Source of the DNA: Prevotellaceae bacterium
Lineage (GTDB): Bacteria; Bacteroidota; Bacteroidia; Bacteroidales; Bacteroidaceae
NCBI GenBank assembly: GCA_021204865.1
Contig: JAJPYQ010000021.1
Coordinates: forward strand, 13,226 to 61,330
Direction: 5' to 3'
DNA length: 48,105 nucleotides
Shown one piece after another: positions 16,435-23,998 of this stretch (its first letter is position 1; every line of letters begins with the position of its first letter). A program made the translations under genes and the position numbers. Below the pieces are notes generated by a model. That model did not search any database. It saw nothing but the letters and a program-made list of their open reading frames with translations, and was not told the origin of the DNA.

Positions 16435-16930
16435 CCGCCTGCTGCTTACCTCTCTCATCCTTGCGGTGCTCGTTGCGGTAGCCTCGTGGCTCTTCTCCGC
16501 TTTAGGCTATCCTGTGGGCAACCTCTTCTCTCAGGAGGGCTTGCGCTGGTGCCTGCTTCACGGGTTCAGCGCACTGCCAGCCCGATGGTTCTGCACGTTC
16601 GTCTTGGCTTGCATTGCCGTGGGTTGCCTTGAGCGTAAGCGGTTGCGCAGGATGGCTGTCTACCTTGCCATCGTGTGGGTTCTTATGCTTGCCTTCGTCC
16701 TTTGGTCGGGCAGTCCCCTTAGGGGAGTAAGCGGAGGGCTGTACCCATCGCCCTTTGTGCACGCCCTGCCTTTGCTGCTTTGCCTCAGCGTCATCGTGGT
16801 AAGCTTGGCGATTAGCCCCAGCTCTGCCAGCGAGCTGCTGGTGCGGGGCATAAGACGTTACGCCATCCTGATAGTGTTCTACCTTATCATCTCGTTCATC
16901 GTGGCCGAGGTGCGCTTCCTATGGCAATAG
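16427..16930 (+). CDS. Small polytopic membrane protein, resembles N-terminus of AbgT transporters
   Basis: This 167-residue protein has about four or five predicted membrane helices: 4-25, 50-66, 72-92, 105-127 and 140-160. The segment GNLFSQEGLRWCLLHGF is reminiscent of the first loop of AbgT-type p-aminobenzoyl-glutamate transporters (SLLS-EGIRW). The transport core is absent; AbgT proteins are about 500 residues. It may be a truncated relative or an independent small protein, and I do not assign transport. It overlaps the response regulator gene by 8 bases and the helicase gene by 10, so it is embedded in the operon and probably translated. Confidence 0.7.
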   Translation: MTNRLLLTSLILAVLVAVASWLFSALGYPVGNLFSQEGLRWCLLHGFSALPARWFCTFVLACIAVGCLERKRLRRMAVYLAIVWVLMLAFVLWSGSPLRGVSGGLYPSPFVHALPLLLCLSVIVVSLAISPSSASELLVRGIRRYAILIVFYLIISFIVAEVRFLWQ

Positions 16931-19143
16931 ACTACCGCTCGGAGCTCAACGACAGCCAGCTGGAGGCGGTGCTTTGCTGCGACGCTCCCTCGCTGGTCAT
17001 TGCTGGTGCGGGCAGCGGGAAGACAAGGGTGCTGACGTATAAGGTAGCCTACCTGCTTGAGAACTACTACGAGCCTTACAACATCCTTGCCCTCACGTTC
17101 ACCAACAAGGCTGCCGACGAGATGAGGCAGAGGATATCCTCGCTCGTCGGCGAGGAGAAGGCTCGCCGCCTTTGGATGGGCACGTTCCACAGCGTCTTCG
17201 CCCGAATACTGAGGCGTGAGTGCGACCTCATTGGCTACACGGCGGACTACACCATCTACGACATGCAGGACTCCCAGTCGCTCCTGAAGCAGATAATAAA
17301 GGAGGAGGGGCTTGACGACAAGCGTTACAAGCCTTCCGTCGTGGCTAAGCGCATCAGCGAGGCTAAGAACAATATGCTCACAGCCTCGGGGTATGCCAAC
17401 AGCAGTGCCGCTCTTGCCCGTGACCAAGCATCGAGGATGGAGGCGGTGCGCACCATCTTCGCCGCCTACGAGAAGCGCCTCAAGGCGAGCAACGCCATGG
17501 ACTTCGACGACCTCCTGCTCAACACCTACCGCCTGTTCTTAAGGCACGAGGACGTGAGGCAGCGCTACCAAGCCTTGTTCCAGTACGTCCTCGTGGACGA
17601 GTATCAGGACACGAACCGAGTGCAGCACCAGATAGTCTTGCAGCTGACCGAGGCTCACCACCGTGTCTGTGTGGTGGGAGACGATGCGCAGAGTATATAT
17701 AGCTTCCGTGGCGCTGTGGTGGACAACATCCTCAGCTTCCAGCACCTTTACCCCGGCACTCGCACGTTCAAGCTGGAGCGCAACTACCGCTCGACGCAGA
17801 GCATCGTCGCAGCAGCCAACAGCCTCATCGCCCACAACAGCCAGCAGATACGCAAGGACGTGTACAGCAAGCGTGCGGTGGGGGAGCCTGTGGAGGTGTG
17901 CGAGGCTTACTCTGACAAGGAGGAGGCCAGCATCGTGTCTCGCAAGATAGAGGCTCTGCGCTTTCGTGAGGGCTTCGGGTGGAGCGACTTCGCAGTGCTT
18001 TACCGCACCAACAGCCAGAGCCGCGCGTTCGAGGAGGAGTTCCGAAGGCGGGGCTTCCAGTACCGCATCGTGGGCGGACTGTCCTTCTACCAGCGCAAGG
18101 AGGTGAAGGACGCTGTGGCTTATTTCCGCCTCTCCGTCAACCTGCACGACGAGGCTTCCCTCAACCGCATCCTTAACGTGCCTGGGCGCGGGATAGGCGA
18201 CACGACGAAGGCGAAGGTCTTCCAGTGTGCCGACCGGCACGGCGTGCCTGCGTGGGAGGTGGTGGCAGAGCCTCGCAGGTTCTCGCTTAACGTCAACGAG
18301 GCGACGTGCCGAAAGCTGCTGTCTTTTGCCGAGATGATGCAGGAGGCTAACTCTATGGCAAGCGAGAAAGATGCCCACAGCCTCGCCCTGCACCTCGTCA
18401 GGGTGTCGGGCTTGAGGGACGACATCTTCCAGGGGCGTGAGCCTGAGGACATCGCAAGGCAGGAGAACTTGCAGGAGCTGCTCGACGGTGCAGCCTCGTT
18501 CGTCAGTGAGGCTAACGAGAGCGGTTATGGCACGTCGATGGTTGACTACCTGCAGAACATCTCCCTCCTCAGCGACATTGACGAGGGGGAAAACCTCTCG
18601 GGCGAGCGTGTGACGCTTATGACGATGCACTCCGCCAAAGGGCTGGAGTTCAAGGCGGTGTTCGTGGTAGGGCTTGAGGAGGGGCTGTTCCCCTCGATGA
18701 TGGCTGACGGAGAGCGCAGCCTCGAGGAGGAGCGACGGCTCTTCTACGTGGCTATGACCCGCGCCGAGGAGCGGCTGTTCCTCACGTGGAGCCACAGCCG
18801 AATGCGCTACGGCAGGATAGAGAACAACCCCCGCAGCCGCTTCCTCGGCGAGATCTCAGGCAGATACCTTACCGGCGACCGCCCTGCCTCTGCCTCGTAC
18901 GCACCCCAGCGGAGGCTTCAGCCCTCAGTCAGACCCGCACCAGCCCCTACGCCTTCTCCCTCCCCGTCCTCAGTAGGAGGCTTGAAGGTGGGAGCGAAGG
19001 TGGAGCACGCCCGCTTCGGCATAGGCATCGTCCGCCAGTTCGAGGGCGAGGGGCTCGACGCCAAAGCAATAGTCGACTTTGGCAGTAACGGGGAGAAGCG
19101 CCTTCTCCTGCGCTTCGCCAGGCTCACGCCTCTGGGCGACTGA
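16921..19143 (+). CDS. uvrD: UvrD/PcrA-type superfamily 1 DNA helicase
   Basis: This is a 740-residue 3'-5' DNA helicase acting in repair and replication. Helicase motifs are visible in order: Q-motif LNDSQLEAVL, Walker A IAGAGSGKT, Ia LTFTNKAADEM, II VLVDEYQDTN, III VGDDAQSIYSFRGA, IV LERNYRST, V TMHSAKGLEF and VI VAMTRAEERLFL. After a Pro/Ser-rich linker (PAPAPTPSPSPSS), the C-terminal 55 residues (VGAKVEHARFGIGIVRQFEG) form the Tudor-like domain typical of PcrA that contacts RNA polymerase. It starts 10 bases inside the upstream gene. It is the last gene of the chain beginning at 11056; its link to the two-component genes is probably only transcriptional. Confidence 0.96.
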   Translation: MAIDYRSELNDSQLEAVLCCDAPSLVIAGAGSGKTRVLTYKVAYLLENYYEPYNILALTFTNKAADEMRQRISSLVGEEKARRLWMGTFHSVFARILRRECDLIGYTADYTIYDMQDSQSLLKQIIKEEGLDDKRYKPSVVAKRISEAKNNMLTASGYANSSAALARDQASRMEAVRTIFAAYEKRLKASNAMDFDDLLLNTYRLFLRHEDVRQRYQALFQYVLVDEYQDTNRVQHQIVLQLTEAHHRVCVVGDDAQSIYSFRGAVVDNILSFQHLYPGTRTFKLERNYRSTQSIVAAANSLIAHNSQQIRKDVYSKRAVGEPVEVCEAYSDKEEASIVSRKIEALRFREGFGWSDFAVLYRTNSQSRAFEEEFRRRGFQYRIVGGLSFYQRKEVKDAVAYFRLSVNLHDEASLNRILNVPGRGIGDTTKAKVFQCADRHGVPAWEVVAEPRRFSLNVNEATCRKLLSFAEMMQEANSMASEKDAHSLALHLVRVSGLRDDIFQGREPEDIARQENLQELLDGAASFVSEANESGYGTSMVDYLQNISLLSDIDEGENLSGERVTLMTMHSAKGLEFKAVFVVGLEEGLFPSMMADGERSLEEERRLFYVAMTRAEERLFLTWSHSRMRYGRIENNPRSRFLGEISGRYLTGDRPASASYAPQRRLQPSVRPAPAPTPSPSPSSVGGLKVGAKVEHARFGIGIVRQFEGEGLDAKAIVDFGSNGEKRLLLRFARLTPLGD

Positions 19144-19160
19144 CCGCGGTCCCTGTATAG
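19144..19160 (+). repeat. Flanking element copy 3
   Basis: CCGCGGTCCCTGTATAG begins directly after the helicase stop codon. It is paired with an inverted copy at 19273-19290 on the other side of array D. Confidence 0.65.
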
Positions 19161-19195
19161 TACCCTCCGTGGTCTCTCTAATACAGTCGCCAGAC

Positions 19196-19261
19196 AACCC
19201 CTCGCAAGGGGTTCCGTTGAACCCCTCGCAAGGGGTTCAGTTGGGCCCCTCGCAAGGGGTT
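19196..19261. repeat. Array D: 24-base palindromic tandem repeat, 3 units
   Basis: Units start at 19196, 19220 and 19244 and carry AACCCCTCGCAAGGGGTT or one-base variants. This is the same sequence family as array C at 6527-6713, about 12.6 kb away. It lies between convergent genes (helicase + and MFS -). Outward of the array, GACAACCCC and GGGGTTGTC are inverted, then come inverted copies of the flanking element. Confidence 0.9.
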
Positions 19262-19272
19262 GTCCGAAGGGT

Positions 19273-19290
19273 CTAATACAGGGACCACGG
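19273..19290 (-). repeat. Flanking element copy 4
   Basis: On the minus strand this reads CCGTGGTCCCTGTATTAG, the inverted partner of the copy at 19144-19160. Together they bracket array D. Confidence 0.65.
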
Positions 19291-19327
19291 TCCCTCATAG
19301 TGAGTCGCCACGACGGCCCTACGCCAC

Positions 19328-20488
19328 TCACGCGTATCGCCACCTGCGGGACACGAGGTAGAACACAGTGCAGCCGGCGGAGCAGATCAGCAGCAGCAGC
19401 GACGTTGAGCGCGGCACGTCGCCCAAGCCAGTCAGAGGGGCAGCCACGCCGCTTACTATATAAGGTATCGCCCCAACAAGCGCTGAGGCCATCCCCCTGT
19501 GCTCGGGGGCGGAGTTCATAGCCAAGGTAACAGCCACGGGCGTGAGTATGCCTATGCAGAAGAGCAGCACCACGACCGCCGCCTCGAACACTGCGAAGGG
19601 CAGCCCCAAGAACAGGGCGAGGGCTGAGAGCACACAGCCCGCCAGCAGCCCCCAGCAGCCCCACGCCTCGTCCCTCCTGAGGTTCTTCACCTTCATCACC
19701 AGCCCGCTGCCCAGGATGAGAGCCACGGCATTGCAGGCGAACAGCAGGCTGTACCGCATCGGCGTGAGCCCGAAGTGCTGCTGGAAGATGAAGGGCGAGG
19801 CGGACACGTACGACATCAGGGCGGCGTTGGCGCAGCTGAAGGTGAGTATCATCACCATACAGGGGCGGTTGCGCAGCACCTCCTTGTAGCCGAGGAAAGC
19901 CCTGCCCAAGGGCTCTCGCATCCTCTCCCCCTCGCCCAGCGTCTCCCTGAGCCTCGAACACTCGTAGAGCAGCCACAAGCTCCAAGCGGCAAGCACTGCG
20001 AACGTCCCCTGCCACGAGCTGAGGCTGAAGGCAGCACCGCCCACAAGAGGCGCCACGATAGGGGCTACGCCAAGCAGGGCGGAGAAGAGGGCGAAGTAGC
20101 GAGCCTCCTCATCGCCCGTGAACATGTCGGAGACCATCGCCCTCGATATGACCAGCGAGCTCGCCCCCGTCAACCCTTGCAGCAGGCGGAAGCATATAAG
20201 CGGCGCAATCCCCCACGAGAGCATACAGCCCACCGTGGCAAGGGCGAACAGCAGCAGGCTCCACACCAAAGGGCGCTTGCGCCCGTACTTGTCGGAGACA
20301 GGGCCCACAAGCACCTGCCCCAACGCCAGTCCCGCCAAGCCCGCGGTGAGGCTTAGCTGCACCAGCGAGGCGGTAACCCCGAAGTCCCGCGTCAGCCTCG
20401 GCAGGCAAGGCAGGTAGAAGTCCGTCACGAACGGACCGAACGCCGTAAGGTTTCCCAGAATAACAACTAATCTCTTCTTGCTCATCAT
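19328..20488 (-). CDS. MFS drug-efflux transporter, Bcr/CflA-like
   Basis: This 386-residue inner membrane protein has 12 predicted helices and the drug/proton antiporter signatures of the Bcr/CflA group. These are an N-terminal helix with TAFGPFVTDFYLPCLPRL (the acidic residue in helix 1 is typical) and motif A GPVSDKYGRKRPLVWS between helices 2 and 3. Length fits the family (about 390-400). The start is MMSKKRLVVIL at 20488; a second ATG lies one codon later. Its promoter at 20569-20577 leaves a leader of about 75 bases that holds a GC-rich hairpin (20508-20547). It converges on the helicase gene across array D. Confidence 0.92.
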   Translation of the reverse strand: MMSKKRLVVILGNLTAFGPFVTDFYLPCLPRLTRDFGVTASLVQLSLTAGLAGLALGQVLVGPVSDKYGRKRPLVWSLLLFALATVGCMLSWGIAPLICFRLLQGLTGASSLVISRAMVSDMFTGDEEARYFALFSALLGVAPIVAPLVGGAAFSLSSWQGTFAVLAAWSLWLLYECSRLRETLGEGERMREPLGRAFLGYKEVLRNRPCMVMILTFSCANAALMSYVSASPFIFQQHFGLTPMRYSLLFACNAVALILGSGLVMKVKNLRRDEAWGCWGLLAGCVLSALALFLGLPFAVFEAAVVVLLFCIGILTPVAVTLAMNSAPEHRGMASALVGAIPYIVSGVAAPLTGLGDVPRSTSLLLLICSAGCTVFYLVSRRWRYA

Positions 20489-20507
20489 CGCTTTACTACA
20501 TTAAGAA

Positions 20508-20547
20508 GCCCGCACACGGAAAGCCAATCAGACTTACGTGCGCGGGC
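20508..20547 (-). promoter_or_regulatory. GC-rich hairpin in the 5' leader of the MFS gene
   Basis: GCCCGCACACG (20508-20518) and CGTGCGCGGGC (20537-20547) can pair over 11 bases with one mismatch and an 18-base loop. On the minus strand the 3' arm ends 19 bases before the start codon and is followed by TTCTTAATG. It could act as an attenuator or hide the ribosome site. This is inferred from the fold only. Confidence 0.5.
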
Positions 20548-20568
20548 ACCACATATTGCTTTGCGGGC

Positions 20569-20577
20569 GCAAAGTTA
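20569..20577 (-). promoter_or_regulatory. -7 promoter element for the MFS gene
   Basis: The minus strand reads TAACTTTGC, a match to TAnnTTTG. A small inverted repeat (CTTTGC at 20559-20564, GCAAAG at 20569-20574) overlaps the presumed transcription start. Confidence 0.65.
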
Positions 20578-20651
20578 CCCAATCCCGCCCTCCCCTCCAA
20601 GACAAATGAGATTAATTCGCCCCTATGCTCACACCTTAAGGGAGAAACGCG

Positions 20652-20660
20652 TAACTTCGC
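20652..20660 (+). promoter_or_regulatory. -7 promoter element for ferritin
   Basis: TAACTTCGC fits the Bacteroidetes -7 element with one change, 43 bases before the ferritin ATG. The stretch between this and the opposing MFS promoter shows no gene. Confidence 0.55.
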
Positions 20661-20702
20661 GGCAGTCAAACAAGTTAAATCAACACTTAAACAAGTTACA
20701 TT

Positions 20703-21185
20703 ATGATCAGCAACAAGCTACAAGATGCAATCAACGCTCAGATAGTAGCGGAGATGTGGTCGGCAAACCTGTATTTGTCGATGTCTTATTACTTTGCGGC
20801 GAAGGGCTACGAGGGCTTCGCCAAGTGGATGAAGGCTCAGGCCAACGAGGAGAACGAGCACGCCGAGCAGATGGCGCAGTACATCCTAAGGCGCGGAGGC
20901 GAGGCTAAGGTGGGAGCAATAGACGCTGTCCCGCAGGAGTGGGACTCCCCTCTGGCAGTGTTCGAGCACGTCTACAAGCACGAGTGCCACGTGTCCAGCC
21001 TCATTGATGCTCTCGTTGACCTCGCCTTAGCCGAGAAGGACAAGGCTTCGCAGGACTTCCTCATGGGCTTCGTCCGCGAGCAGGTGGAGGAAGAGGCTAC
21101 GGCTCAGGGCATTGTGGACAAGATGAAGCTCGGCGGTCAGTCCGCTCTCTATCACCTCGACGCAGAGCTTGGCACGCGCAAGTAA
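20703..21185 (+). CDS. ftnA: Ferritin (non-haem iron storage)
   Basis: This 160-residue bacterial ferritin oxidises Fe(II) and stores iron in a 24-subunit cage in the cytosol. The family length and four-helix pattern are intact. Ferroxidase residues are visible: Glu17 (IVAEMWSANLYLSM), Tyr24, Glu50 and His53 (NEENEHAEQM), and the helix C/D glutamates with Gln (FVREQVEEEATAQ). It has its own promoter and is followed by a perfect 14-base hairpin, so it is probably monocistronic or only partly read through into the aminotransferase gene. Confidence 0.97.
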   Translation: MISNKLQDAINAQIVAEMWSANLYLSMSYYFAAKGYEGFAKWMKAQANEENEHAEQMAQYILRRGGEAKVGAIDAVPQEWDSPLAVFEHVYKHECHVSSLIDALVDLALAEKDKASQDFLMGFVREQVEEEATAQGIVDKMKLGGQSALYHLDAELGTRK

Positions 21186-21209
21186 GAGAAGTTAGCGTTA
21201 CTAAGGAAG

Positions 21210-21243
21210 GAGGCTGCCAGTCACTTCGATGACTGGCAGCCTC
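21210..21243 (+). terminator. Perfect 14-base hairpin after ferritin
   Basis: GAGGCTGCCAGTCA (21210-21223) and TGACTGGCAGCCTC (21230-21243) pair perfectly around a CTTCGA loop, 24 bases after the ferritin stop. No strong T run follows. An ATG at 21229 lies inside the hairpin, which makes it an unlikely start for the next gene. Confidence 0.75.
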
Positions 21244-21261
21244 TTGCAAGATTACACGAGA

Positions 21262-22464
21262 ATGCCTAAGATATCAGTACGAGGCAAGGAGATGCCCGAG
21301 TCGCCCATCCGCAAGCTTGCGCCCTTGGCTGCCGCTGCCGAGGCTCGTGGGGTGCACGTCTTCCACCTTAACATCGGTCAGCCCGACCTGCCCACGCCTA
21401 AGATAGCCCTTGACGCTATCCGCAACATCGACCGCACCATACTGGAGTACAGTCCCTCGCAGGGTTACCTCAGTTATAGACGCAAGCTTGTGGGCTACTA
21501 CGACAAGTTCAACATCAAGCTCTCGCCCGAGGACATCATCATCACCAGCGGCGGCAGCGAGGCGGTGCTGTTCTCCTTCCTTGCCTGCCTCAACCCGGGC
21601 GACGAGATAATAGTGCCAGAGCCTGCCTACGCCAACTACATGGCTTTCGCCATCTCGGCGGGGGCGGTGATACGCACCATAGCCACCACCATCGACGAGG
21701 GCTTCGCCTTGCCTAAGGTAGAGAAGTTCGAGGAGCTGATTAACGAGCGCACCCGTGCCATCCTTATCTGCAACCCCAACAACCCCACGGGCTACCTCTA
21801 CACCCGCCGTGAGATGAACCAGATACGTGACATGGTGAGGAAGTACGACCTGTACCTCTTCTCCGACGAGGTCTACCGTGAGTTCATCTACACAGGCTCG
21901 CCTTACATCAGCGCCTGCCACCTTGAGGGGATAGAGCAGAACGTCGTCCTCATAGACTCCGTGTCGAAGCGTTACAGCGAGTGCGGCATACGCATCGGGG
22001 CTTTGATAACGAAGAACAAGGAAGTGCGCAAGGCGGTGATGAAGTTCTGCCAAGCACGCCTCTCGCCTCCCCTCGTCGGTCAGATAGCCGCAGAGGCTTC
22101 GCTCGACGCTCCCGAGGAGTACCTTAGGGACGTTTACGACGAGTACGTGGAGCGCAGGAAGTGCCTCATAGACGGGCTTAACCGCATCCCCGGGGTCTAC
22201 AGCCCCATCCCTATGGGAGCGTTCTACACCGTCGCACGCCTCCCCGTTGACGACGCCGAGCGCTTCTGCCAGTGGTGCCTAAGCGACTTCAGCTACGAGG
22301 GCGAGACAGTTATGATGGCTCCCGCGGCAGGCTTCTACACCACTCCCGGGGCAGGCGTTGACGAGGTGCGCCTTGCCTACGTACTTAAGAAAGAAGACCT
22401 CACCCGAGCCCTCTTCGTCTTGAAGAAGGCTCTCGAAGCCTACCCCTCCACCAAGCCCCAGTGA
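21262..22464 (+). CDS. PLP-dependent aminotransferase, class I/II
   Basis: This 400-residue fold-type I aminotransferase is probably an aspartate/aromatic-type enzyme; the substrate is not certain. Visible features are the N-terminal PESPIRKLAPLAAAAEARG, substrate/cofactor loops NIGQPDLPTPK and ITSGGSEAV, the Asn-rich ICNPNNPTGYLY, LFSDEVYREF with the PLP-ring Asp, and the Schiff-base Lys in DSVSKRYSECGIRIG. The start is placed at MPKISVRGKEMPESP (21262), because the in-frame ATG at 21229 lies inside the ferritin terminator hairpin. The stop overlaps the next gene by four bases (GTGA). Confidence 0.93.
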   Translation: MPKISVRGKEMPESPIRKLAPLAAAAEARGVHVFHLNIGQPDLPTPKIALDAIRNIDRTILEYSPSQGYLSYRRKLVGYYDKFNIKLSPEDIIITSGGSEAVLFSFLACLNPGDEIIVPEPAYANYMAFAISAGAVIRTIATTIDEGFALPKVEKFEELINERTRAILICNPNNPTGYLYTRREMNQIRDMVRKYDLYLFSDEVYREFIYTGSPYISACHLEGIEQNVVLIDSVSKRYSECGIRIGALITKNKEVRKAVMKFCQARLSPPLVGQIAAEASLDAPEEYLRDVYDEYVERRKCLIDGLNRIPGVYSPIPMGAFYTVARLPVDDAERFCQWCLSDFSYEGETVMMAPAAGFYTTPGAGVDEVRLAYVLKKEDLTRALFVLKKALEAYPSTKPQ

Positions 22465-23708
22465 GCTTCTCCTGGTACATGGCTCGAAGGCTCTACAGCG
22501 AGGGCAGCGGAGACAAGCGCGTGTCCCGCTCAGCCATCGTGATAGCCACCTCGGGCGTTGCCTTGGGGCTTGCCATAATGATCATCTCCATCTCCGTCGT
22601 CCTTGGCTTCAAGAGCAGCGTCAGGGACAAGGTGACGGGACTGGGCGGTCACATCCAGATAGTCAATTACCTTAGCCTCTACAACTTCGAGAGCGCTCCC
22701 ATACAGCTCACCGACTCGCTCCTGCAAAGCGTAGGCAGCGTCGAGGGTGTGAGGAGCGTGATGCCCTTCTGCCAGAAGACTGGGATGCTGAAGACCGACA
22801 GCGCCTTTCAGGGCGTGGTCTTCAGGGGAGTGGACGAGAGCTACGACCTCACGTACCTGCGCTCCGTCCTTGTGGAGGGCGACCTGCAAGAGCCCTTCAG
22901 CCACGGCGAAGACACCAAGAGGCTTGTCATCTCAAGCTACCTTGCCCGCCAGCTCGGTCTCGGGGTGGGCAGCCGAGTGTACTCCTACTTCTTCGACGGC
23001 AGCCTCAGGGCAAGGCGCTTCACCGTCGCAGCCATCTACGCCACCAACCTCAGCGAGCACGACCGCAACCTCGTGTTCTGCGACTTCCAGACCGCCCACC
23101 AGCTCCTCGGCTACGAGCCTGACCAGGCAAGCGGGGCGGAGGTGCTTATCAACAGCTTCGACTCCCTCTCCGTGGTGAGCAGGCGGGTATCGTCGCTCGT
23201 CAACCACCGTCAGGACAGCTACGGAGCCTACTACACCACAGCCACCATCACCGACCTCTTCCCCAACATCTTCTCCTGGCTACAGCTGCTCGACCTCAAC
23301 GTCGTCGTCATCCTTGTCCTTATGCTTGCCGTAGCCTGCTTCACCACCGTCTCAGGACTGCTCATCCTCGTGCTTGAGCGCACGCAGTTCATAGGCACTA
23401 TGAAGGCGCTCGGGGCGACGAACCGCTCGCTGAGGGCGCTCTTCATCTACTACGCCCTGCTCGTCATCCTCAGGGGCATCGTGATAGGCGACGCGCTGGG
23501 CGTCCTCCTCTGCCTTGTGCAGAGGCACTGGGGTATCATTCGCCTCGACCCCTCGACGTACTACGTTGACCGCGTGCCTATCCTGCTCGACTGGCCCTTG
23601 ACCCTTGGCGTGAGCTTGGCGGTGCTTGTCGTCTCCGTCCTCGTGCTTGTGCTGCCAAGCTACGTAGTGTCGCACATCCAGCCAGCCAAGAGCATTCGCT
23701 TCGAGTGA
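22461..23708 (+). CDS. FtsX-domain ABC permease, LolC/LolE-like
   Basis: This 415-residue inner membrane protein has the MacB/LolCE plan. It begins MSFSWYMARRLYSEGSGDKRVSRSAIVIATSGVALGLAIMIISISVVLGF with helix 1, followed by a periplasmic domain of about 210 residues. A C-terminal FtsX domain with three helices comes last, beginning near LQLLDLNVVVILVLMLAVACFTTVSGLLILVLERTQFIGTMKALGA. The E-R-x-x-x-I-G-x-x-K-x-x-G motif is typical of LolC/E. It probably takes part in lipoprotein release to the outer membrane, although no LolD-like ATPase lies nearby. The GTG start overlaps the upstream stop codon (GTGA). Confidence 0.88.
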   Translation: MSFSWYMARRLYSEGSGDKRVSRSAIVIATSGVALGLAIMIISISVVLGFKSSVRDKVTGLGGHIQIVNYLSLYNFESAPIQLTDSLLQSVGSVEGVRSVMPFCQKTGMLKTDSAFQGVVFRGVDESYDLTYLRSVLVEGDLQEPFSHGEDTKRLVISSYLARQLGLGVGSRVYSYFFDGSLRARRFTVAAIYATNLSEHDRNLVFCDFQTAHQLLGYEPDQASGAEVLINSFDSLSVVSRRVSSLVNHRQDSYGAYYTTATITDLFPNIFSWLQLLDLNVVVILVLMLAVACFTTVSGLLILVLERTQFIGTMKALGATNRSLRALFIYYALLVILRGIVIGDALGVLLCLVQRHWGIIRLDPSTYYVDRVPILLDWPLTLGVSLAVLVVSVLVLVLPSYVVSHIQPAKSIRFE

Positions 23709-23798
23709 CTTAGAGCCTCGAGGCATCATCCCCTACGCCTTTCCTTTCTAAAACCCCAAGGCTTCTGGCCGCGGCATCTACGTATAGGTGTCGCAGTG

Positions 23799-23908
23799 CA
23801 CTCATTGAGTGCATCTGGGTCCACTCATTGAGTGCACCTGGGTCCACTCATTGAGTGGACCGGAGCCTACTCATTGAGTGGACCTGAGTCGACTCATTGA
23901 GTGTATTG
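23799..23908. repeat. Array E: 23-base dyad tandem repeat, 5 units
   Basis: Units begin at 23799, 23822, 23845, 23868 and 23891. The dyad CACTCATTGAGTG (six-base arms around one T) is followed by a 10-base tail such as CATCTGGGTC, CACCTGGGTC or GACCTGAGTC. The first base of the dyad varies (C, T, G). It lies between the convergent permease (+) and MFS (-) genes, and CCGCGG occurs just before it at 23769. Confidence 0.9.
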
Positions 23909-23944
23909 TGAAAGCTCAGAGCTAATCGGCGCGGACACAAAGAG

Positions 23945-23974
23945 AAGGGGCGGAAGCCTTTGCTACCGCCCCTT
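23945..23974 (-). terminator. Hairpin terminator for the pyrG-yidC-peptidase-MFS operon
   Basis: AAGGGGCGG (23945-23953) and CCGCCCCTT (23966-23974) pair perfectly. An inner AGC/GCT pair after one mismatch tightens the loop to CTTT. On the minus strand it is followed by CTCTTTGTG. It lies 24 bases beyond the MFS stop codon. Confidence 0.75.
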
Positions 23975-23998
23975 ATGGTCGTCGTTGCTTGCTGTGGG

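Noticed and set aside
21229..21261. Upstream ATG for the aminotransferase
   Set aside because: It lies within the loop and 3' arm of the ferritin terminator hairpin; MPKISVRGKEMPESP at 21262 matches the usual N-terminus.
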